From Hyphomicrobiales bacterium (GTDB lineage Bacteria; Pseudomonadota; Alphaproteobacteria; Rhizobiales; JAJFHC01): DNA of 6,188 bases. Within the stretch, counting starts at the first letter, position 1. Every line of letters starts with the position of its first letter. Below, one piece after another: positions 1 through 4,495 of this stretch. Under the pieces are notes generated by a model, which had not been told where the DNA came from, made no database searches, and saw nothing but the letters and a program-made list of their open reading frames with translations. A program made the translations under genes and the position numbers. Location: assembly GCA_021775835.1 (NCBI GenBank), contig JAJFHC010000217.1, forward strand, positions 1 to 6,188, read 5' to 3'.

Positions 1-1
1 G

Positions 2-247
2 AAGGCGGTCTGCGCCCTGATCTGGGTTGCAGGTCTGCCGGCGTCCTTGATCGAACTGTTGCAGTCGACCGTTGGAGGAATTTCCGAAGACGGCCTCCTG
101 TTGCCGGAGGAAGGCGACCAGTTTCCCCTGACGGAGCGGGAACTCAACTGGCAGCTGGAGCTGTTCGGCTATCAGGACTGCGAGGGCAATCGTCCTCTGG
201 CGCCCACCTGGACCGGTGGACCAATTGCCAGTTACGCTCAGGTCTGA
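2..247 (+). CDS. C-terminal fragment of an unrecognised protein (5' end outside window)
   Basis: A frame is open from the left edge to a TGA at 245-247, giving 81 residues with no upstream stop, so the gene starts outside the window. Third codon positions are strongly G/C biased, which supports real coding on this strand. The fragment opens with a hydrophobic stretch (CALIWVAGLPASLIELL), continues into an acidic segment, and has a Trp/Leu-rich piece (ELNWQLELFGY) before ending in a Gly/Pro-rich tail. I do not recognise the family. A TTG at 47 could serve as an internal start but there is no reason to prefer it. The last residues overlap the end of the IS66 remnant on the other strand (stop at 238-240), so the natural C-terminus may have been replaced by sequence brought in by that element. 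Confidence 0.5.
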   Translation, partial: KAVCALIWVAGLPASLIELLQSTVGGISEDGLLLPEEGDQFPLTERELNWQLELFGYQDCEGNRPLAPTWTGGPIASYAQV

Positions 248-389
248 GCACAACTCCAGGACATGAACTCGTCCAGCAATGTGATCTTGTGATCGGCGAT
301 GTTGCCGTGAACGTGGGAGAGCCAGACTCACGGATCGATGCCGTTGAGATTGGCGGTTTCGATCAGGGTGAAGGTGATGGTCATGGCTT
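238..389 (-). pseudogene. IS66-family transposase (TnpC) C-terminal remnant
   Basis: Read on the minus strand, this stretch translates as AMTITFTLIETANLNGIDP, a stop, VWLSHVHGNIADHKIT and LLDEFMSW, ending at a TGA (238-240). It matches the very C-terminus of IS66-family TnpC transposases, whose last residues follow the pattern FTLIETAKLNGxDPQAWLxxVLxxIADHKITRLDELLPW. The family Gln after DP is replaced by an in-frame TGA at 328-330, and LLPW has become FMSW, so the copy is dead. Only about 50 of the more than 500 residues remain; the DDE core and the tnpA/tnpB partners are absent. Homology stops near 389, where the unrelated small gene on the same strand ends, which points to a deletion or recombination junction. 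No convincing terminal inverted repeat was found, and the family assignment rests on remembered motif similarity. Confidence 0.75.
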
Positions 390-632
390 CTCAGGGCCTT
401 CAATGCCCCTTGAGGCTGTCTGGACGACACGCCTGATGCTTTCGAGATCCTCGAAATCAATCCGGCCGTTCTTCACCAATCCCTTGACTGCCGTCGCCAT
501 TGTCAGAATGAAAGTGGCGTCGAATGGAACGGTATCGAAGTCGTCATAGACGAGACGCGCAATCTCGCGTAACCGCTCGATGGGTGATTCGAGCAAGTCA
601 GCAAGAAAAGGAAGTGCGATTTCTCTGTCCAT
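381..632 (-). CDS. Unrecognised 83-residue acidic protein, second gene of a small pair
   Basis: The ATG at 632-630 opens an 83-residue frame (MDREIALPFLADLLES...) ending at TGA 383-381. The start is chosen because it lies 4 nt after the TAA of the upstream ribbon-helix-helix-like frame (637-639), the spacing of translationally coupled genes, and because an AGG lies about 9 nt before it. A longer version from a TTG at 710 would overlap that upstream gene and is not preferred. The protein is acidic and looks mostly helical, with a central hydrophobic segment (FILTMATAVKGLV) too short and mixed to be a clear membrane span. No family is recognised. Its stop overlaps an ATG that begins the recognisable IS66 remnant, so the last residues may come from the junction. 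It could be a partner of the upstream DNA-binding protein, but this is only inferred from position. Confidence 0.5.
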   Translation of the reverse strand: MDREIALPFLADLLESPIERLREIARLVYDDFDTVPFDATFILTMATAVKGLVKNGRIDFEDLESIRRVVQTASRGIEGPEKP

Positions 633-636
633 GGCA

Positions 637-859
637 TTAGCCTGTCGAAATCCCCGACTGCTTGAACTGGCTGTCGTCGCCAAGCTGGGAGATAAGACGT
701 TGCCGGGCAAATTCTGAGAACGTCACACAGCACTCACCAGCGGCAGCCTTCCCTTGCTCAAGGAGGGTTGAGGGTGCTTTGAATTGCGCCTGGGCATCAT
801 ATTCAACCTGTTTTGGAATGGTCTGGGGTGTCCTTGCGTTGTGACAATATAATAAGCAT
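637..859 (-). pseudogene. Ribbon-helix-helix-like small protein, apparently frameshifted
   Basis: The frame ending at TAA 639-637 contains a short strand (AQFKAP), a helix (STLLEQGKAAAGEC), a turn and a second helix (FSEFARQRLISQL). This is the strand-helix-helix pattern of CopG/Arc-type DNA-binding proteins such as antitoxins and relaxosome accessory proteins. That frame has no credible start near the domain: its only ATG (894) gives a Cys/Leu-rich leader with no ribosome binding site. The frame one base over gives a natural N-terminus, SQRKDTPDHSK, from an ATG at 859 or a TTG at 847, and then stops. Removing one A from the A4 tract (T4 on the plus strand, 811-814) fuses the two into a protein of about 69-73 residues. 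I read it as a gene broken by a one-base insertion, or less likely one needing frameshifting or a sequencing correction. It sits directly upstream of the 83-residue gene. Confidence 0.5.
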
Positions 860-990
860 TTCCTTATCAATATCGAATGCGGTAGCAAGAACATATTGGG
901 AACATGTGGAGACAGAAATGTAGGACAGGCCTGGGCTCGGTTGAATGCAAATACAACGCGGCACCGCCAGAATCGACATATCGGTCTGAC

Positions 991-1026
991 AAAAAAAGAA
1001 ACCCCGTTGGTGGAACGGGGCTTCTT
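991..1026 (-). terminator. Strong Rho-independent terminator
   Basis: On the minus strand AAGAAGCCCCGTT (1026-1014) pairs with AACGGGGTTTCTT (1008-996) across the loop CCACC. The 13-bp stem contains a single G-U pair and is followed by five more T residues (995-991). It would end a transcript coming from higher coordinates. Nothing coding ends just before it on that strand, so it most likely terminates the candidate small RNA. Confidence 0.8.
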
Positions 1027-1071
1027 GAGTGAGAGAGTCTCACGGGGGTGCGGACTCTCCGGACTTGTGGC
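991..1071 (-). ncRNA. Candidate FNR-controlled small RNA, about 80 nt
   Basis: Between the FNR box and the terminator, the minus strand has no convincing reading frame but carries ordered RNA structure. Hairpin 1 is GAGAGTC (1059-1053) pairing with GACTCTC (1039-1033). Its apical part, CAC-CCCC-GTG (1050-1041), exposes a run of C. A short linker follows and then the terminator hairpin with its U tail. The start near 1071 is inferred: TATGTC (1083-1078) could be a -10 element, and the FNR box would then be centred about 40 bp upstream, close to the -41.5 of class II FNR promoters. CATTAT (1087-1082) is an alternative that would start transcription a few bases earlier. A C-rich loop is common in bacterial small RNAs that bind G-rich ribosome binding sites, but no target can be named. 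The same sequence could instead be a short leader or attenuator. Confidence 0.45.
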
Positions 1072-1103
1072 TGATCAAGACATAATGTTTGCGGGAACAT
1101 GCC

Positions 1104-1117
1104 TTGATCAGGATCAA
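1104..1117. promoter_or_regulatory. Perfect FNR/FixK-type operator
   Basis: TTGATCAGGATCAA matches the FNR/Anr/FnrL consensus TTGAT-N4-ATCAA at every defined position. Proteins of this CRP/FNR family activate genes when oxygen is low. The site is symmetrical, so direction must come from context. On the minus strand a plausible -10 and a terminated short transcript follow, whereas on the plus strand no good -10 lies at the right distance and the next gene starts about 250 bp away. The minus-strand small RNA is therefore the favoured target. Confidence 0.7.
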
Positions 1118-1363
1118 AGGCTATCTCACCAGGATTTCAGAAACAAGAGATTCTGTGTCATGCCTTGCTTGACGCATTGTCCGATGATCCCCAATGAACG
1201 GATGCGCTTTTTTGGAAGGTTTGCTTCTCAGAAAGACCCAATGCCACCCTCGTCGAATTGCTATCTCTGTCGTTACATCGACTGGAAGTCGTGTCACAAT
1301 CCGATCAATTGTGCTGTCCAGTAACAGCCGACCCAATTGATGTCGTCATTCAGGGAGAATCCT
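1118..1363. other. Stretch without a supported gene
   Basis: Between the FNR box and the VOC gene no reading frame is convincing. A 71-codon minus-strand frame (TTG at 1336, stop at 1121) and the end of a plus-strand frame (896-1324) are open, but neither has a ribosome binding site, a recognisable domain or sensible codon bias. The stretch must contain the promoter of the VOC gene; I see no clear sigma-70 match. Two CAATTG hexamers (near 1305 and 1334) flank the likely promoter area and may be chance. Confidence 0.4.
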
Positions 1364-1711
1364 ATGTTCAACGGTGCACACATCATCATCTATTCCAATG
1401 ATGCAGCGGCCGACCGGCAATTCCTCCGAGACGTAATAAAACTGCCAAATGTAGACGTTGGAAGCGGCTGGTTGATATTTGCGTTGCCACCGTCCGAAGT
1501 TGCTTTGCACCCCCATAACCAATCGCAGTCTCACGAGCTTTTCCTCATGTGTGACGATATCGGCGAATGCAAACGGCAACTGGTTGATGCCGGCGTTCAT
1601 TCAAGCGAAGTGAAAGATGAGGGCTGGGGTTTGCTTTCTTCATTTTCGCTACCCGGTGGTGGCACCGTGGGATTCTACCAACGGCGACATGATAGACCGA
1701 CTACACGCTAA
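1364..1711 (+). CDS. VOC (glyoxalase/bleomycin-resistance/dioxygenase-fold) family protein
   Basis: The 115-residue product has the usual length of a one-domain vicinal-oxygen-chelate protein. It begins with the strand GAHIIIYSND carrying a possible metal-binding His, has ADRQFLRDVIKLP helix-strand features, then HELFLMCDDIGECKRQL, and ends with LPGGGTVGFYQRRH, which resembles the closing motif G-x-x-GLYQPRH of a common uncharacterised VOC subgroup. Members of the superfamily are metal-dependent lyases, dioxygenases or drug-binding proteins; this sequence does not reveal a substrate. The ATG at 1364 is chosen over an ATG at 1337 because AGGGAGA (1352-1358) lies 5 nt before it and because it begins right at the conserved first strand. 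The 3' end overlaps the converging minus-strand gene by 11 bp. No partner gene is adjacent on this strand. Confidence 0.85.
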   Translation: MFNGAHIIIYSNDAAADRQFLRDVIKLPNVDVGSGWLIFALPPSEVALHPHNQSQSHELFLMCDDIGECKRQLVDAGVHSSEVKDEGWGLLSSFSLPGGGTVGFYQRRHDRPTTR

Positions 1712-2177
1712 GCCACAAAGTCCGAACCTCGCTTTCGACAAGAGCTTTCTCTGTTTCTGCGCTTGTTAGAATTGAGAGTTTTCCGAATGCACCTTTCGAA
1801 CTCGCCTTGATTTCTCTGACCAGAAGGTTTCTTGCCGACGGATCGGAAGATGTAATTGAAACGAGCTTTTTTCGCCCTGAAATCACGACAACATGGTTTA
1901 ATCGACCTTTTAGGTCATTTTCCGTGTACCAAGCGGGTCGTTTCGCCTCTGAATAATGTTTTGCGGAACAATGGAATTCAGCATCTGACAAAGACTCGGG
2001 TTCCACCTTTTGGAATTGGCGACTCTTGTCAGTTAGATTTCGCGTGGAGCCAGTATCCGCCCTTAACGATTTTTCAATTTGCTGACGCACTTTTCCGATG
2101 AACGCTGCATCGGCGCTCTCGCAATGAAATAGGACACCAGAAACATAAGGAGAAAAATTGTCAACTTTCAACGCCAT
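1701..2177 (-). CDS. Unrecognised 158-residue protein, possibly a truncated N-terminal part
   Basis: The ATG at 2177 (preceded directly by an in-frame GTG) opens MALKVDNFSPYVSGVLFHCESADAA..., 158 residues, ending EVRTLWLSV and TAG (1703-1701). Codon use is plausible and a near-consensus promoter lies just upstream, so the gene looks real. No domain is assigned. A charged, Ser-rich first half is followed by alternating strands and helices (LNHVVVISGRKKLVSI, ARNLLVREI, FGKLSIL), which suggests an alpha/beta fold. It stops abruptly after a hydrophobic strand (TLWLS), at the point where it overlaps the converging VOC gene, so it may be the front part of a longer protein cut by an old rearrangement. 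The ribosome binding site is weak (CGGA well upstream). Its divergent neighbour is the DUF2235 hydrolase. Confidence 0.6.
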   Translation of the reverse strand: MALKVDNFSPYVSGVLFHCESADAAFIGKVRQQIEKSLRADTGSTRNLTDKSRQFQKVEPESLSDAEFHCSAKHYSEAKRPAWYTENDLKGRLNHVVVISGRKKLVSITSSDPSARNLLVREIKASSKGAFGKLSILTSAETEKALVESEVRTLWLSV

Positions 2178-2218
2178 CACAAAAATCCGAACCAGTTACT
2201 GTTTATGCCTAAAAATTG

Positions 2219-2240
2219 ATGTATTAATTCGAATGTATTA
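2219..2240. repeat. Direct repeat ATGTATTA, 14-bp period
   Basis: ATGTATTA occurs at 2219-2226 and again at 2233-2240. The second copy overlaps the -10 of the minus-strand promoter. The spacing is not a whole helical turn; it could be a regulator site or chance in AT-rich DNA. Confidence 0.35.
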
Positions 2241-2265
2241 CAGTATAATTATCAATAACAGTCAA
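2237..2265 (-). promoter_or_regulatory. Sigma-70-type promoter for the unknown minus-strand gene
   Basis: On the minus strand TTGACT (2265-2260) and TGTAAT (2242-2237) are separated by exactly 17 bp. Each hexamer matches the consensus at five of six positions. Transcription would begin near 2230, leaving a leader of about 50 nt before the ATG at 2177. The region is AT-rich and contains no gene. Confidence 0.55.
2244..2249 (+). promoter_or_regulatory. Candidate -10 element for the DUF2235 gene
   Basis: A perfect TATAAT lies 60 bp before the ATG at 2309, facing the hydrolase gene. No good -35 is found at 16-18 bp (GTATTA at 2221-2226 is poor), so the promoter would need an activator or another sigma factor. 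It overlaps the spacer of the opposing promoter, so the two could not be used at the same time. Confidence 0.35.
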
Positions 2266-2308
2266 AAGATCGGCCACCCATTGGATAATAATTCACGGGA
2301 GTTTACAG

Positions 2309-3712
2309 ATGGCAAAAAATATTTTGATTTTTTCTGATGGCACAGGTCAGGGTGGTGGTGTTATTCTCGATGAAAGACGTAGTAACGTGTATAAACTCTA
2401 TCGTGCGACACGATCAGCTCCGGATACATGTGTCTCTCCTGACCAGCAAATTGCATTCTACGATCCAGGCCTTGGCTCCAGTCGGGACAATGAACACATA
2501 CGTTTTGGGGTCTGGCGCAAAATTTACAACCTTTTCGCACAGGCGATGGGACTCGGTATCACCCGAAACATCATCGATTGCTATGCCTTCTTAGTTCAGC
2601 ATTGGGATGAAGGAGATCGAGTGTTTCTCTATGGTTTCTCACGGGGAGCTTACACCGCTCGGTGCGTAGGTGGCGTTATGGCATATTGCGGGATCCCTAC
2701 AGCTGAGAATGGAAAACCTATCAACCGAGATGCAAAGACAGCCCGTCGAATAGCCGAAGAAGCGGTCATTAAGGTCTACCAACATGGTGTTGGAAAACCT
2801 CAGCAACGGTTTGCCGACCAACGTAAAGAATTGGCTGCGCAGTTTCGGGAGAAATATGCCTCCGAGGACACAATTGATGGCAAGCCACAGGGATGGTCAA
2901 ATGTCGTGCCATACTTCATGGGAGTATGGGACACTGTAGCCGCCCTCGGGGCTGGAAAAATCAAAATGGTCGCCCTTGGGCTGATTGTTCTCGGTGTCGT
3001 CTGGAGCATTCTTGCCGGATTGTTTACGCTATTCGGTTGGTTGAACTGGATGAACCCCATGACGCCTTATCTGGAATGGACAGGGACTATGGTTGTTATC
3101 ACCGCCGTCCTTGCACTGATAGCCTACGCCTTCACTCACTTGCGATTTACAACTAAATTATCCGTTCCATGGTGGAAAACTTTTCACCGTCGGGCTTGGA
3201 AAATGAAGTTCTACGACACCTACCTCAATCCAAGGGTTCAATACGCAAAACACGCATTATCGATTGATGAAAATCGTGCCGACTTTGCCCGTGTTGCCTG
3301 GACAGACAAAGGCAGAAACAACTCAGAAAGGGCCAAAGATTGGTTTGAACAAGTTTGGTTCGCTGGTGTTCATAGCGACGTGGGGGGTAGCTATCCGGAA
3401 ACTGAGTCTCGGCTGTCTGACATAGCCCTGCAATGGATGGTTGAGCGTTCTACAGCGGCCAATCACCCCCTCATAGTCGATGATCATTATTTACGGACAT
3501 ATCCCGATGCCTCCGGCATTCAACATGATGAGCGGAAACGGGGCTGGCTTCCGTGGAAGCTTGGGTTGCGTGATGTACCCACAGATGCACCTTTGCACCC
3601 GAGTGTTATTGAACGTCTTAAAACCGATGCGGTCGTTCATCATGATGTCGTGCAACCATATCGACCGCTGCCACTTGCGGGACATAGGGATGCAAAAGAA
3701 TTCTTACGTTGA
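2309..3712 (+). CDS. DUF2235 (Tle1-like) alpha/beta hydrolase with two membrane segments
   Basis: The 467-residue product has the hallmarks of the DUF2235 family, whose best known members are Tle1 phospholipase effectors of type VI secretion: the first strand KNILIFSDGTGQ (3-14), the nucleophile elbow GFSRG (109-113, Ser111), a likely catalytic Asp in GVWDTVAALG (Asp208), and FAGVHSDVGGSY (351-362) with the likely catalytic His355. Two hydrophobic stretches, about 217-243 and 259-277, interrupt the hydrolase fold and should anchor it in a membrane. There is no signal peptide. The C-terminus is about as long as in stand-alone relatives. The ATG is supported by GGGAG (2297-2301) 7 nt upstream. 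Neither vgrG, a PAAR protein nor an immunity-like gene is beside it, so a secreted effector role is unsupported; an intracellular lipid or ester hydrolase is equally possible. Its base composition is richer in A+T than the kinase gene. Confidence 0.9.
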   Translation: MAKNILIFSDGTGQGGGVILDERRSNVYKLYRATRSAPDTCVSPDQQIAFYDPGLGSSRDNEHIRFGVWRKIYNLFAQAMGLGITRNIIDCYAFLVQHWDEGDRVFLYGFSRGAYTARCVGGVMAYCGIPTAENGKPINRDAKTARRIAEEAVIKVYQHGVGKPQQRFADQRKELAAQFREKYASEDTIDGKPQGWSNVVPYFMGVWDTVAALGAGKIKMVALGLIVLGVVWSILAGLFTLFGWLNWMNPMTPYLEWTGTMVVITAVLALIAYAFTHLRFTTKLSVPWWKTFHRRAWKMKFYDTYLNPRVQYAKHALSIDENRADFARVAWTDKGRNNSERAKDWFEQVWFAGVHSDVGGSYPETESRLSDIALQWMVERSTAANHPLIVDDHYLRTYPDASGIQHDERKRGWLPWKLGLRDVPTDAPLHPSVIERLKTDAVVHHDVVQPYRPLPLAGHRDAKEFLR

Positions 3713-3767
3713 AAACAATTGGGCTACTGACATTACATCATTTAGGCATTGTCGCTTGACCGTTAAG

Positions 3768-3792
3768 TCAGATGTCTGCATCTGAGAGTTTT
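3768..3792 (+). terminator. Weak hairpin terminator after the DUF2235 gene
   Basis: TCAGATG (3768-3774) and CATCTGA (3779-3785) form a perfect 7-bp stem with the loop TCTG, followed by GAG and four T residues (3789-3792). The stem is short and not GC-rich, so termination would be modest. It lies 56 bp after the hydrolase stop and just before the IS6-like sequence. Confidence 0.4.
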
Positions 3793-4430
3793 GGTCTGCT
3801 GCTCCAAAAGTAAAGGAAGGTCCGCAATGGGTCGTTCTGTCCAAAAGGTCTGTGGAGGGCAGTGTCAGAGGAAACTGACTTGAGCTGGTGCATCCGGTTT
3901 CGTAGCGTCGTTGGATGAAAGATCCGTTCCGCTATTTCAAGACTTCGCCAGATATCATCCGTATTGCAGTGATGATGTATGTGCGCTTCCCGTTGTCACT
4001 GCGCCAAGTTGAAGAGCCGCTCCACGAACGCGGTATCGACATCAGTTACGAGACGGTACGTGCCTGGTGGAACCGGTTTGGGCCAATGTTCGCCGCAGAG
4101 ATCAGAAATAGGCGAACAGCGTCAGTGAGGGGGCTGCCGCAATGGCGTTGGCACTCAACAATCGGGTCGAAAATTCCCACCAGTCGTTTCGACGACGAGA
4201 ATACGCAATGGCAAATTTCAGGAGCGCCAAGTCACTTCAGAAGTTCGTTTCGATCCAGTCTTCAATCCACAATCATTTCAATCAGGAACGCCATCTCTGC
4301 AATCGCCAAGAGTTCAAGTTGCACCGAACCACCGCCCTTGCCGAGTGGCGCCAGTTGGCAGTTTGAGGCGCGTTGCGTGTGCGGATTGGCAGATCACCCC
4401 ACATTCCTCTGACAACGCCCTACGATGAGC
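3793..4430 (+). mobile_element. Decayed IS6-family insertion sequence
   Basis: The element is defined by the defective transposase at 3915-4366. A possible left end, GGTCTGCTGCTCCAAAAG at 3793, resembles IS6 ends (GGxTCTGxTGCAAA), but no matching inverted copy occurs before the kinase gene. The right end is therefore missing or diverged, and the limit given here is approximate. The leader 3810-3914 has no gene. With no functional transposase and no pair of ends, it cannot move on its own. Confidence 0.55.
3915..4366 (+). pseudogene. IS6-family transposase with an internal deletion and frameshift
   Basis: The N-terminal part, from the ATG at 3915, reads MKDPFRYFKTSPDIIRIAVMM and on through YPLSLRQVEE-like helix-turn-helix sequence (here FPLSLRQVEEPLHERGIDIS) to ETVRAWWNRFGPMFAAEI and PQWRWH (His80, 4152-4154). 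There the frame jumps to the one starting at CTC 4154, which gives LNNRVENSHQSFRRREYAM, SLQKF, HNHFNQERHL and ALAEWRQLAV before TGA 4364-4366. Both halves match IS6-family transposases of alphaproteobacteria, which are about 230-240 residues long. Roughly 80 residues holding the first two catalytic Asp of the DDE triad are missing, while the Glu of the NNRxENSH segment remains. The protein cannot be active. The first frame runs on out of register to 4412, producing an unrelated tail. Confidence 0.85.
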
Positions 4431-4495
4431 TAGAAACCATCTCTTAAGCAATCTGCTTCCATCTGTCCCGTTGGTGCTGACGGTGAACACCGCTG

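Noticed and set aside
289..549. 86-codon plus-strand frame
   Set aside because: It is antisense to the IS66 remnant and the 83-residue gene, both of which make better sense on the minus strand.
381..710. 109-residue version of the small minus-strand gene from a TTG
   Set aside because: It would overlap the ribbon-helix-helix frame by over 70 bp, and its extra residues are Ser-rich and unlikely; the ATG at 632 fits coupling.
991..1080. tRNA or rRNA end before the strong terminator
   Set aside because: The minus strand has no T-loop motif, no CCA end and no cloverleaf; the hairpin before the terminator is a simple stem.
897..1100. Nine-base repeat CATGTTCCC at two places on the minus strand
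   Set aside because: The flanks differ and two chance copies of nine bases in this space are not persuasive.
896..1324. 142-codon plus-strand open frame
   Set aside because: Its composition is rich in Cys, Arg and Asn with no domain, no ribosome binding site, and it runs antisense through the terminator, hairpin and FNR box.
1121..1336. 71-codon minus-strand frame ending just before the FNR box
   Set aside because: It has only a TTG start, no Shine-Dalgarno sequence and no recognisable motif; openness alone is not enough.
4481..4492. CGGTGAACACCG palindrome just after the kinase stop as a terminator
   Set aside because: The 2-nt loop is too tight and no T run follows on the minus strand.
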